DNA of 64,000 nt from NCBI RefSeq assembly GCF_006442965.1, contig NZ_VFWX01000025.1, positions 32,990 through 96,989 of the forward strand, written 5' to 3'. Shown one piece after another: positions 1-8,080 of this stretch. Source of the stretch: Mesorhizobium sp. CU3. Its GTDB lineage: Bacteria; Pseudomonadota; Alphaproteobacteria; Rhizobiales; Rhizobiaceae. A program made the translations under genes and the position numbers. Below the pieces are notes generated by a model that was not told the origin of the DNA, ran no database searches, and saw only the letters and a list, made by a program, of their open reading frames with translations. Position 1 is the first letter of the stretch, and each line of letters opens with the position of its first letter.

Positions 1-1
1 C

Positions 2-448
2 AACACAATGGACGAGATCGCGACGCTGAAAGGCCGCGTCACGCATCCGGTCTATCTCGACGAAAGCACTGAGGACCAGAACGCCGTGCTGCGCGCCATC
101 TCGCTCGGCATCGCCGACGGTTTCGGCTTCAAGGTGACGCGTCTCGGCGGGCTGACCAAGATGACGACGGTGCGCGACCTCTGCGCCATCCGCTCGCTGC
201 CGCATAGCTGCGATGACGCCTGGGGCGGCGACATCATCGCGGCGGCCTGCGTGCACCTCGCGGCCACCGTCGAGCCGCGCCGCATGGAAGGCGCCTGGAT
301 CGCGCAGGAATACATCAAGGGGTATTTCGACGCGAAGCACCCGGTCGTCATCAAGCAAGGTCACATCGCCGTGCCGCAGCGGCCGGGGCTGGGCGTGAAG
401 CCGGAGCCTGGGATGTTCGGCAAGCCGGTGGCGATTTACGGGCCGTAG
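2..448 (+). CDS. Enolase-superfamily (mandelate racemase/muconate lactonizing type) enzyme, C-terminal part
   Basis: The reading frame is open to the left edge, so only about the last 148 residues are present. It shows the second half of an MR/MLE barrel: an acidic strand end (VYLDES) followed by a segment with a lysine on a strand (GFGFKVTRLGG), then PHSCDDAWGG before the closing helices. In this family such segments carry metal-binding acids and catalytic bases that abstract a proton alpha to a carboxylate. The substrate cannot be named without the N-terminal capping domain. Related rhizobial enzymes act on sugar acids or on proline-type substrates, but that is only family knowledge. Confidence 0.8.
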   Translation, partial: NTMDEIATLKGRVTHPVYLDESTEDQNAVLRAISLGIADGFGFKVTRLGGLTKMTTVRDLCAIRSLPHSCDDAWGGDIIAAACVHLAATVEPRRMEGAWIAQEYIKGYFDAKHPVVIKQGHIAVPQRPGLGVKPEPGMFGKPVAIYGP

Positions 449-527
449 GCCTGATCGATCACTTCGCGAACGACGCGGATCGTTCCGCCCTGTCCTGCGT
501 TCTTCCGGCATGCAAGGAGGAACGGCG

Positions 528-851
528 ATGGACGACGATCGGATGGAGAAGATCAAGCAACGTGCCTATGAGATCTTTCAGCGCGAGGGCGGTATCCTCG
601 GCAATCACGACAGGCACTGGCATCAGGCCGAAATGGAGATCGACCGCGAGGCGGCTCTGCCGCTGACGGCAGGTGACGTGCTGCCCGAAACCGGCGAGAT
701 CGACAGCGCGGATGTGCTGACGGTCGAGGCGCTCGCCATGCGCACCGGCATTTCCGGCGACGAGGCGCAAGAACTGCTCGACCGGCTGGGCAATGATCGC
801 GTGGCGATCGAGCAAGCCGCGAGAAGCTTGAAGGTGAAGCGGCGGAGCTGA
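528..851 (+). CDS. DUF2934-domain small protein
   Basis: A protein of 107 residues. The N-terminal 35 residues (KIKQRAYEIFQREGG, then HWHQAEMEI) are typical of DUF2934, a short helical domain of unknown role that is abundant in rhizobia. The C-terminal half (LAMRTGISGDEAQELLDRLGNDR) resembles a DUF3606-like helix-turn-helix, which is less certain. The start at 528 is preferred over an in-frame ATG at 510 because AAGGAGG lies at 514-520, eight bases before it. It is transcribed alone; its function is unknown. Confidence 0.75.
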   Translation: MDDDRMEKIKQRAYEIFQREGGILGNHDRHWHQAEMEIDREAALPLTAGDVLPETGEIDSADVLTVEALAMRTGISGDEAQELLDRLGNDRVAIEQAARSLKVKRRS

Positions 852-857
852 CCCGCC

Positions 858-1244
858 CTACCTGCGCCCCACCGTCAAAACGACAGGCATCCCCCAGGGC
901 ACATCCCGTGGCGCCTGCAGCAGCGAGACCTTGCCGTCCGCGACCTGGGCTTCCCACCTCGTGTAGTGCTTCAGCCTGTAGCTGCCGGAGCGCACGCTGA
1001 GACCGGCGACGGGGCCGCCATCAAGGTTGAGCGCCGTCTTGATGTCGAGCCCGGCGCCGAGCAGGAAGGTCGCCAGCCGGTCGAGCGAGAAGAAGGCATC
1101 CTTGCTCGAGCCGACGACGATGCGGCCCTGGCGATCCTCGGCGATGAAGGTGGGGGTGTGACCGGCGCCGTCGCCCTTGGCGGCGGTACCGCTATGCAGA
1201 TAGATGGCCAACTCATCCAGGTGTATCGCCAGATGCACCCTCAT
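858..1244 (-). pseudogene. Remnant of a phosphodiester-glycosidase-like (NAGPA/DUF2233) protein
   Basis: The 128-residue frame contains the hallmark of the C-terminal half of NAGPA-like phosphodiester glycosidases: ALNLDGGPVAGLSV followed by a conserved end with DVPWGMPVVLTV. Family members are usually about twice as long. The first 25 residues do not look like a signal peptide or the N-terminal half of the domain, and the sequence upstream (1245-1390) drops in GC next to a low-GC gene. I infer an N-terminally truncated remnant. A short functional variant cannot be excluded. Confidence 0.5.
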
Positions 1245-1390
1245 GCTTGTGACGGAACGGACCGCGCTTTACTGAACGGCTTCGCCCAGTTTTCAGGACT
1301 TTCTTTGTATCTTCAATTTTTCCGATTTTTCTAAGACGATCTCCACTGGATTGGAGGACTTTCGGTCAATTGTAAAAATCGGAGGAAGAA

Positions 1391-2389
1391 GTGCGTCTGT
1401 TCCCGGCAATTGCATTTCTTGCAGTTCTTTTAGGACTTCAATTCGCCAAGGCTGATGATTTCGCCGACCGAAGGGCAATGGAGAAATCCGTGATTGACCT
1501 GTTCATGGCGGAGAAATTTGACGCACTCGATGCGATGGCTGACGAATTCCGAACCTCCCGCGAGAGAACCAGTAGCGGCATCTGGAAATTGACTGTCTTT
1601 TACGACAGTTTCAGTTCCACCGTACGGCTGGACGAAAAATCCTATGCCAAACTTGAGAACCTGGCATCGGCCTGGATAGATGCAAGGCCAAATTCAATTG
1701 CCGCCAAGTTGACCTATGCGCAGCTTCTTAATGATCACGCCTGGGTTTTGCGAGGGGACGACTACTGGGCCAACCTGACCGAACAACAGCGTCGTGACTA
1801 CATGCGATACCACACGAGATTTCGCTACTATCTGATAGATATAAAGAATAAGACATCCGCTGACCCACAATGGTATGCTCTAATGAGCACAGCTGCCGTA
1901 TATGAGGGATGGGACGACGAATCCATTGACGCTTTTATCTCTGAAGCAATCGATAAAGAACCATACTATTATCAAACTTACTTTAATTTATTCACGCATT
2001 ACCAAAGTAAATGGGGCGGAGAGCCATCCAAACTGAAAGATCTTATATTTAGAATAACCAACCACACGAAATCTCATGACGGTAAATCATTCATCGCTCG
2101 TGGATACTGGGTTGCCTCCAGATACGGCAAAGAGGTTGTAGAAAATCTCGGTCTGGAATGGACAGACATCAATTCGGGGTTTCGTGATCTTATCAAGCAA
2201 TACCCGGATCAATGGAACCTCAATGCTTATGCTAAATTCTCCTGCCTCGCGGAAGACCGGGTGAACTTCGCGATCGCTTACAGTCAAATCAAGGTTCGGC
2301 CGATCGTCGAGGCCTGGGACTATCCCGGTCAAAGTATAATCTGCGCAACCTGGGCGATGCATCCCGAGAGACATATCCAAGTGAAATAA
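1391..2389 (+). CDS. DUF4034-type secreted protein, atypically low GC
   Basis: A protein of 332 residues starting with GTG, placed by GGAGG at 1381-1385. A short signal peptide (hydrophobic residues 3-18, cleavage near AKA-DD) is followed by a segment like DUF4034 (VIDLFMAEKFDALDAMADEFR, reading on to GIWKL) and helical hairpins that look TPR-like (TYAQLLNDHAW, AVYEGWDDES). Base composition is clearly more AT-rich than its neighbours and includes runs of AT-rich codons around 1980-2060, which suggests horizontal acquisition. It has no partner genes. Function unknown; probably exported to the periplasm. Confidence 0.7.
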   Translation: MRLFPAIAFLAVLLGLQFAKADDFADRRAMEKSVIDLFMAEKFDALDAMADEFRTSRERTSSGIWKLTVFYDSFSSTVRLDEKSYAKLENLASAWIDARPNSIAAKLTYAQLLNDHAWVLRGDDYWANLTEQQRRDYMRYHTRFRYYLIDIKNKTSADPQWYALMSTAAVYEGWDDESIDAFISEAIDKEPYYYQTYFNLFTHYQSKWGGEPSKLKDLIFRITNHTKSHDGKSFIARGYWVASRYGKEVVENLGLEWTDINSGFRDLIKQYPDQWNLNAYAKFSCLAEDRVNFAIAYSQIKVRPIVEAWDYPGQSIICATWAMHPERHIQVK

Positions 2390-2458
2390 CAGACCGATAG
2401 CTGCTGCCGGCGCAATGTGCAACGGGGCATGCGCCGGCCTCGCAAATAGGACGGCCAC

Positions 2459-3475
2459 TCACACTTCGAGCATGGCCTTGATGGCGCGGCGTTCGTCCAT
2501 GGCGCGGTAGCCTTCGGCGACCTCAGCCAAGGGCAGCGTCAGGTCGAACACCTTGCCGGGCTTGATCCTGCCCTTCAGCACACGGTCCATCAGGTCGGGC
2601 AGGAAGCGGCGCACCGGCGCCGGGCCGCCCAGCATGCGCTTCTGGCCGAAGAACAGGCGCTGCCCGTCGAGGGATACGTCATGCGGCACGCCGACATAGC
2701 CGATGGTGCCGCCCGGGCGCGACACGGCCAGCGCCTGGTCGAAGGACTCGGCCGTGCCGACGCATTCGAGCACCGAGTCAGCGCCGACGCCCTTGGTCAA
2801 CTGCTTGATCAGCGCGATGCCTTCCTCGCCGCGCTCGGCGACGATGTCGGTGGCGCCGAATTCGCGCGCCAGCTTCTGGCGGCTTTCATGACGGCTCATG
2901 GCGATGATGCGCTCGGCACCCATCTCCTTGGCTGCCAGCACGCCCATCAGCCCGACGGCGCCGTCGCCGACCACGACGACGGTCGATCCCTCGCGCACTT
3001 GCGCCGCGTCGGCCGCATACCAGCCGGTGCCTAGCACATCAGAAACGGCAAGCAGATCCGCGACCAGCTCGGCCGGCGGCATTTCCGCCGTCGCCACCAG
3101 CGTGCCGTCAGCCAACGGCACCCGCGCATAAGGCGCCTGCGCGCCCGACATGAATTCGCGCTGCTCGCAGGACGACTGGAAACCGAAGCGGCAATGCGGG
3201 CAGGTGTTGTCGGAGAGGCAGAACGAGCCGACGACGAACTGGCCGGGGCGGATGGTGCGCACCTCTGAGCCCACCTCGACGACAATGCCGCAATATTCAT
3301 GGCCCATATGCTGCGGGGCATTCACCGGCTGCAGCCCGCGAAACGGCCACAGGTCCGAGCCGCAGATGCAGCTCGCCGACAGTTTGATGATGGCGTCGGT
3401 CGGCTTCAGGATTTTTGGATCGGCGACTTCCTCGCAGCGTATGTCGCCAGGCTTGTGCAGAACGGTTGCAAGCAT
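2459..3475 (-). CDS. Zinc-dependent alcohol dehydrogenase (MDR family)
   Basis: A medium-chain dehydrogenase of 338 residues, full length for the family. Catalytic zinc ligands are visible as Cys38 (CICGSD) and His59-Glu60 (GHE). A structural-zinc cluster is present at Cys86, Cys92, Cys95 and Cys103, and the NAD(P) Rossmann motif GDGAVG is at 170-175. It oxidises alcohols or reduces aldehydes with NAD(P); the substrate is unknown. It lies 27 bp downstream of a cupin gene on the same strand, and both are divergent from a LysR regulator, which probably controls them. Confidence 0.9.
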   Translation of the reverse strand: MLATVLHKPGDIRCEEVADPKILKPTDAIIKLSASCICGSDLWPFRGLQPVNAPQHMGHEYCGIVVEVGSEVRTIRPGQFVVGSFCLSDNTCPHCRFGFQSSCEQREFMSGAQAPYARVPLADGTLVATAEMPPAELVADLLAVSDVLGTGWYAADAAQVREGSTVVVVGDGAVGLMGVLAAKEMGAERIIAMSRHESRQKLAREFGATDIVAERGEEGIALIKQLTKGVGADSVLECVGTAESFDQALAVSRPGGTIGYVGVPHDVSLDGQRLFFGQKRMLGGPAPVRRFLPDLMDRVLKGRIKPGKVFDLTLPLAEVAEGYRAMDERRAIKAMLEV

Positions 3476-3502
3476 CTTTTTCTCCTTGTCGGGATTGGAT
3501 TG

Positions 3503-3898
3503 TCAGGCGCCGTAGTCGGCGTCGGAAACATGGTCCATCCAGTCGACGGTCTTGCCGTCCTTGACCTCCTGGACAGCGATATGGGTCATCGCGGTTTGCG
3601 GCGACGCGCCGTGCCAATGCTTCTCGCCCGGCGCGATCCAGACGACGTCGCCCGGCCTGATCTCCTCGACCCGGCCGCCGTCGCGCTGGACACGGCCGAC
3701 GCCGGAGACGACGATCAGCGTCTGTCCCAGCGGATGCGTGTGCCAGGCGGTGCGGGCGCCGGGCTCGAAGGTGACCTGCGCGCCCTGCACGCGCTGGGCG
3801 TCGAAGGGGTTGAACAGCGGATCGACCCGCACCGTGCCGGTGAACCAGTCTGCTGGCCCCTTGGCGGAAGGCCGGGTGCCGGCGCGAAGAATGTCCAT
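3503..3898 (-). CDS. Cupin-domain protein, possibly hydroxynitrile-lyase-like
   Basis: A single-domain cupin of 131 residues. Metal ligands fit His53, His55, Gln59 (AWHTHPLGQ) and His94 or His96 (GEKHWHGA). This pattern resembles small manganese cupins such as bacterial hydroxynitrile lyases, but many related cupins have no assigned reaction. The start at 3898 is chosen because AAGGAG lies just upstream; an upstream extension to 4093 has no cupin character. It is the first gene of a two-gene unit with the alcohol dehydrogenase and is divergent from the LysR gene. Confidence 0.85.
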   Translation of the reverse strand: MDILRAGTRPSAKGPADWFTGTVRVDPLFNPFDAQRVQGAQVTFEPGARTAWHTHPLGQTLIVVSGVGRVQRDGGRVEEIRPGDVVWIAPGEKHWHGASPQTAMTHIAVQEVKDGKTVDWMDHVSDADYGA

Positions 3899-4137
3899 GG
3901 GTAGTCTCCTTGAACTGCAGATGCGTTCGATGCGGCGCGGATCCGGCGGGTATGCATGCATGGCGGCAGCCCACCCTGCGGGAGTCGGGGACGACCGTTC
4001 CGACCTGCGCCAGGCGGCAGCCCGGCCCGAAGGCGCCAGTTGCGAGAAACATATTGCAGCGCGGCACATTCGATTAGGCCCAATAATCCGCATGGACTTA
4101 TCGGATTGTGATATGAATGACGACTGGAGGTGCCGCC

Positions 4138-5031
4138 ATGCTGCGCGACGACATGAAGGATCTGCTGTGGTTCGTGGCGGTCGCGCGCGAACGCAGCTTC
4201 ACCAAGGCAGCGGCGCTGCTTGGAACCTCGCAATCGACACTGAGCTCGACGATCAAGCAATTGGAAGCGCGGCTCGGCGTGCGGCTGTTGACGCGTACGA
4301 CGCGCTCCGTGGCGCCCACCGAAGCCGGCGAGCGGCTCTACCAGTCGCTTGCGCCCCGCTTCGAGGAGATCGAAGCCGACCTCGCCAGCCTGGTCGCCTT
4401 TCGCGACAAGCCGAGCGGCACCGTGCGCCTCACACTCTCCGACCATGCGTTGCGTTCGACCGTCTGGCCGAAGCTGGAGCCGGCGCTGCGCGACTATCCC
4501 GATCTGCGCGTCGAGCTCTACAGCGACAACGGCATGAAGAACATCGTCGAAGAGCGCTTCGACGCCGGCGTGCGGCTCGGCGAAAGCATCGACAAGGACA
4601 TGATCGCGGTGCGGATTGGTCCGGACTGGCGCTTGGTGGCGGTCGCATCGCCGGACTATTTTGCCCGCCATGGCGTCCCGCAAACGCCGCAGGAGCTGGT
4701 CGGGCACACATGCATCAACCTGCGGCTGACCACCGTCGGCGGACTATACGCCTGGGAGTTCGCCAGCGACGGTCGTGAGCTGCGCGTGCGGGTGGACGGC
4801 CAGCTGACCTTCAATTCGACCATCCCGATGATCGACGCGGCGCTCAGCGGTTACGGCATCTGCTATGTGCCGGAGAACCTCGTCAGCCTACACATCGCCG
4901 AGGGCAACCTACGGCTTGTGCTCGACGACTGGAGCCCGCCCTTTGCCGGCTACCACCTCTACTATCCGAGCCGGCGCCAGATCTCGCCGGCGCTGGCGGT
5001 GATCGTGGAGGCGTTGCGGCATCGTGCTTGA
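4138..5031 (+). CDS. LysR-family transcriptional regulator
   Basis: A protein of 297 residues. The N-terminal winged helix-turn-helix (SFTKAAALLGTSQSTLSSTI, then LEARLGVRLLTR) is classic LysR. The remainder is a periplasmic-binding-like effector domain (GTVRLTLSDHALRSTVWPKL near residue 90). The start at 4138 is placed by CTGGAGG at 4124-4130; an in-frame ATG at 4117 lacks such a site. It is divergent from the cupin and alcohol dehydrogenase genes across about 240 bp, the usual arrangement for a LysR protein and its target. The effector is unknown. Confidence 0.92.
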   Translation: MLRDDMKDLLWFVAVARERSFTKAAALLGTSQSTLSSTIKQLEARLGVRLLTRTTRSVAPTEAGERLYQSLAPRFEEIEADLASLVAFRDKPSGTVRLTLSDHALRSTVWPKLEPALRDYPDLRVELYSDNGMKNIVEERFDAGVRLGESIDKDMIAVRIGPDWRLVAVASPDYFARHGVPQTPQELVGHTCINLRLTTVGGLYAWEFASDGRELRVRVDGQLTFNSTIPMIDAALSGYGICYVPENLVSLHIAEGNLRLVLDDWSPPFAGYHLYYPSRRQISPALAVIVEALRHRA

Positions 5032-5117
5032 AGCTGATCGAAGGAGTTCTTGACGCAAACAGCTTTCGCCATCAGCGAAACAGCAACTAAGACGACCAGC
5101 GCGACCGGCACCGGTCT

Positions 5118-5333
5118 TCAGCCTTGAGCGGCACGCCTTTGCACCTGGCCAGTGTCTTCGTCGACGTCACCGTCTTGCGACCAGTTGGCCCGAACACGGT
5201 CGCTTGCTTCGAGATAGGCCATGTCGATCAAATAGGTCAGCAGCTTCTCGCCGTCGGCCTCGGTCCGCTGGCGCAGTTCCCGCAACATGCCTTGCGCGAA
5301 CTTCAGGTTTCGTAGTTTGCTCGACCTGTCCAT
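5118..5333 (-). CDS. Small conserved-type hypothetical protein
   Basis: A protein of 71 residues, mostly helical, with a first half rich in charged residues (LKFAQGMLRELRQRTEADGEK) and a middle segment LLTYLIDMAYLEASD. AGGAG lies nine bases before the ATG. It resembles the small uncharacterised helical proteins common in rhizobial genomes. I recognise no domain and propose no function. Confidence 0.6.
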   Translation of the reverse strand: MDRSSKLRNLKFAQGMLRELRQRTEADGEKLLTYLIDMAYLEASDRVRANWSQDGDVDEDTGQVQRRAAQG

Positions 5334-5578
5334 TCCGCGAAACTCCTAACCCGGCAAAAAGTTCAACAGCCGGCCTTGTTTGGTAAATCATTTGCTGCAG
5401 CCGCGCTGCCGCCGCCAGCTACAAGTGAATATTCTACAAATTTTTGCTCGAACGGCATCAATTGACAAATTTTCCGACCAAGCAAACATGGCACTCCGCA
5501 TAATCCGCGGTCAGAATCTGCTTGTTCGTGACATTATGCTGTATTGTACTTCCCAGACAAGGGCGAGTAGGCAAGGCG

Positions 5579-6514
5579 ATGGGCTGGAAGATTGCGGCGG
5601 CTTTTTTTCTTCTCAGCGCGGCTATGTGCGGACAGGCGCAGGCATGGGGCCAAGAAGGCCATGCGGTGGTCGCCGAAATTGCGCAGCACCGGCTGAACAA
5701 GGACGCCTATGAGGCAATCGAGCGCCTGCTGCGCACCCATTTGAAACTCGAGGAACCGGCGACCGTCTCTCTGGCCTCGGTGGCGAGTTGGGCCGACAAC
5801 TACCGTTCCGCCCATAAGGAAACGTCGAACTGGCATTTCGTCGACATTCCGCTGGCGTCTAAGCCGGGCGACGCGAGCGCCGGCGCCACTGCTTATGATC
5901 CGGCGCGCGACTGCAAGGACAATGCGAGTTTCGGCACCTGCCTGATGAAGGCGCTGCCGGCGCAGGAGAAGATTCTCGCCGACCTGACCAAGAGCGACGA
6001 GGAGCGCTGGATGGCGCTGGCCTTCGTCATCCATCTGGTCGGCGACCTGTCGCAGCCGCTGCATTGCGTCGAGCGCATGGACGGCACCCAGGGCGACCAG
6101 GGCGGCAACGCGCTGACGGTGACCTTCAACGTCTACCGGCCCAAGCCCGACGGCTCGACCTATCGCGATCTCACCACCTTCCACGCGGTGTGGGATTCAA
6201 GCCTGATCCTGTTCAAATATTACGACTGGGGCAATGTGGCCTCGGACATCGAGACCGACATCATCCCGAACCTTCCGCCGCTGCCCGCCGCCGAACAGAC
6301 GCCGGAAAAATGGCTGGCCGAATGCCACGAAAGGGCCGAGGACGCCTACCGCGCGCTGCCCAAGGGCACGGTCATCAAATCCGACAATCCGCATGCGGTG
6401 ATCCTCGACCAGGCTTATTTCGACCAGTTCTCGCCGGTGGCCGTCGAACAGCTGGCGCTCGGCGGCCTGCACTTGGCGGCCGTGCTCAACGAGACGCTGG
6501 CGACTGATAAGTAG
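5579..6514 (+). CDS. S1/P1-type zinc nuclease, secreted
   Basis: A protein of 311 residues with a 22-residue signal peptide ending AQA, so the mature chain starts with Trp23. In S1/P1 nucleases the N-terminal Trp itself binds zinc. Other ligands are recognisable in WGQEGH, SWADNYR, NWHFVDIP, HLVGDLSQPLH, GDQGGN and FHAVWD, so all three zinc sites look intact. The family cleaves single-stranded DNA/RNA and 3'-nucleotides, probably here in the periplasm for nutrient salvage or DNA degradation. The start at 5579 gives a proper signal peptide; a 5522 ATG adds an unlikely leader. The upstream 245 bp is AT-rich and probably holds the promoter. Confidence 0.92.
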   Translation: MGWKIAAAFFLLSAAMCGQAQAWGQEGHAVVAEIAQHRLNKDAYEAIERLLRTHLKLEEPATVSLASVASWADNYRSAHKETSNWHFVDIPLASKPGDASAGATAYDPARDCKDNASFGTCLMKALPAQEKILADLTKSDEERWMALAFVIHLVGDLSQPLHCVERMDGTQGDQGGNALTVTFNVYRPKPDGSTYRDLTTFHAVWDSSLILFKYYDWGNVASDIETDIIPNLPPLPAAEQTPEKWLAECHERAEDAYRALPKGTVIKSDNPHAVILDQAYFDQFSPVAVEQLALGGLHLAAVLNETLATDK

Positions 6515-6537
6515 AAGTCAGCGGCGCACCGTCGAAA

Positions 6538-6556
6538 CCAGGCAGGCACTGCCTGG
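6538..6556. terminator. Hairpin between convergent genes
   Basis: CCAGGCA and TGCCTGG flank a 5-base loop in the 74-bp gap between the S1/P1 nuclease and arsC, which converge here. There is no long T tract on either side, so it may be a weak or bidirectional terminator. Confidence 0.4.
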
Positions 6557-6588
6557 ACGATCGGCGGCGCGGATGCTTCCACTCAAGC

Positions 6589-6996
6589 TTACCCGGGCAC
6601 ATAGGCGACTTTCTCGCCATCTTCCTTGATGAATTCGCGCACGGGATTGTCGAGCAGATGCAGCACCGCCTCCGAGGGCCGGCAAAGCCGGGTTCCCTTG
6701 GGCGTCTCGACGATCGGGCGATTGATGAGGATCGGATGCGCCAGCATGAAACCCACGAGTTCTTCGTCCGACCATTTGGCGTTGCCGAGATCGAGCTCGG
6801 CATAGGGCGTCCCCTTCTCGCGCAGCAGGCCGCGCACCGGGATTGCCATCGCGGCGATGAGCTCTTTCAGGTGATCGCGGCTTGGCGGCGTCTTCAGGTA
6901 CTCGATCACGACTGGCTCCTCGCCGCTGGCGCGGATCATCGCCAGCGTGTTGCGGGAGGTGCCGCAGGCCGGGTTATGATAGATGGTGACGGTCAT
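6589..6996 (-). CDS. arsC: Arsenate reductase, glutaredoxin-coupled (ArsC)
   Basis: A protein of 135 residues, normal for ArsC of the thioredoxin-fold type. The catalytic Cys11 sits in NPACGTSRN, and the arginines that hold arsenate are represented in IPVRGLLREKG and ILINRPIV. It reduces arsenate to arsenite with glutathione and glutaredoxin. It overlaps aqpS by 4 bp (ATGA) and is the last gene of arsR-aqpS-arsC, an order known from Sinorhizobium meliloti. Confidence 0.95.
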   Translation of the reverse strand: MTVTIYHNPACGTSRNTLAMIRASGEEPVVIEYLKTPPSRDHLKELIAAMAIPVRGLLREKGTPYAELDLGNAKWSDEELVGFMLAHPILINRPIVETPKGTRLCRPSEAVLHLLDNPVREFIKEDGEKVAYVPG

Positions 6997-7691
6997 GGCT
7001 GGGCCTTCGCTGGCTTAGACTGGAGAAGAGTTTGCGGCCGCAGCAGCCAACCCATGAGCATCATGGCGATCAGCGCACCCGCCAATTCGGCGCCGATGAA
7101 GCCCGGCAGGTCGACCGGCCTTATGCCTGAGAAGGTGTTGGTGAACGCGCGGGCCACTGCGACAGCCGGATTGGCGAACGAGGTAGAGGCCGTGAACCAA
7201 TAGGCGGCCGTGATGTAGAGGCCGACTAGCCAGGGTACGGCCTTCAGCTCGAAACGGGCACCGGCGAGGATGACCGCGACGAGGCCGAACGTCGCGACCG
7301 CCTCGGAGAACCACTGCGCCGGGCCGGCGCGGACTTTCATGGCCAAATCGAGCACCGGCAGCGAGAACATCAGATGCGCGGCAATCGTGCCGGCGATGCC
7401 GCCGGCAAATTGCGTGGCCAGATAGGGCGCAAGATCGCTGCGCGCGAGCGTCCTGTTCAGGCAAGAGACGAGCGACACGGCCGGATTGAAATGCGCGCCG
7501 GAGATCGGTCCCAGGATGGTGATCAGAACCACCAGCATGGCACCCGTCGCCAGCGTGTTGCCGAGCAGCACTAGGGCGATGTCGTGGGTGAGTGTCTCGG
7601 CCATGATGCCAGAGCCGACCACCGTCGCGACCAGCAGGCCGGTTCCCAGGGCCTCGGCAGCGATGCGCCGAGAAAGCGTGTAAGAGGTCAT
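6993..7691 (-). CDS. aqpS: Aquaglyceroporin of the arsenic operon (AqpS)
   Basis: A six-helix MIP channel of 232 residues. Both NPA loops are present (GAHFNPAVSL at about 67-76 and SFANPAVAVAR at about 172-181). It replaces an arsenite pump: in S. meliloti the AqpS channel lets arsenite made by ArsC leave down its gradient. The ATG at 7691 overlaps the arsR stop as ATGA, indicating translational coupling; an alternative ATG lies two codons earlier. No arsB, acr3 or arsH is visible nearby. Confidence 0.9.
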   Translation of the reverse strand: MTSYTLSRRIAAEALGTGLLVATVVGSGIMAETLTHDIALVLLGNTLATGAMLVVLITILGPISGAHFNPAVSLVSCLNRTLARSDLAPYLATQFAGGIAGTIAAHLMFSLPVLDLAMKVRAGPAQWFSEAVATFGLVAVILAGARFELKAVPWLVGLYITAAYWFTASTSFANPAVAVARAFTNTFSGIRPVDLPGFIGAELAGALIAMMLMGWLLRPQTLLQSKPAKAQP

Positions 7692-8038
7692 TGGCAACCA
7701 CCGTCGCTAGGCTGACAGCAAGGTGCCGCCAGCGCCGGCACGCAGATCTCCGGGCGGCCCGAGCAGCAATCCTCCATCAGGAAGCGGATGAGGCCGGACA
7801 GCGCGTCGTATTCGGCGCTGTAAACGATCGAGCGGGCATCTCGCCTGGTCGTCACGAGGCCGGCGCGTTCAAGCTCCTTGAGATGGAAGCTGACATTGGA
7901 GGGCGAGACCTCGACTTTCTCGGCCAGGGCTCCGGCGGCGATGCCGTCCGGTCCGGCGATGACTAGCAACCGCAGCAAGCGCAGCCGGGTTTCCTGCGAC
8001 AGCGCGCCAAAGGCGATGAGGGCTTGACGTTCGTCCAT
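7688..8038 (-). CDS. arsR: ArsR-family arsenite-responsive repressor
   Basis: A winged-helix regulator of 116 residues (VSPSNVSFHLKELERAGLV is the recognition region, about 45-63). The classical ELCVCD sensor site is absent. Instead the C-terminal tail carries six cysteines (91, 92, 99, 107, 108, 115), a layout seen in ArsR variants that bind As(III) through C-terminal thiols. It is the first gene of the arsR-aqpS-arsC unit and is divergent from a DUF6428 gene, with a palindrome directly before its start codon. Confidence 0.93.
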   Translation of the reverse strand: MDERQALIAFGALSQETRLRLLRLLVIAGPDGIAAGALAEKVEVSPSNVSFHLKELERAGLVTTRRDARSIVYSAEYDALSGLIRFLMEDCCSGRPEICVPALAAPCCQPSDGGCQ

Positions 8039-8066
8039 ATTTCAATAATCCTTGAAATGTTGAAAT
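8039..8066. promoter_or_regulatory. Probable ArsR operator
   Basis: ATTTCAA (8039-8045) and TTGAAAT (8052-8058) form a perfect inverted repeat with a 6-base spacer, and a second TTGAAAT follows at 8060-8066. The site fills most of the 42-bp gap between arsR and the divergent DUF6428 gene, so one operator could control both directions. Confidence 0.7.
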
Positions 8067-8080
8067 GAGGAATAGCCGAC

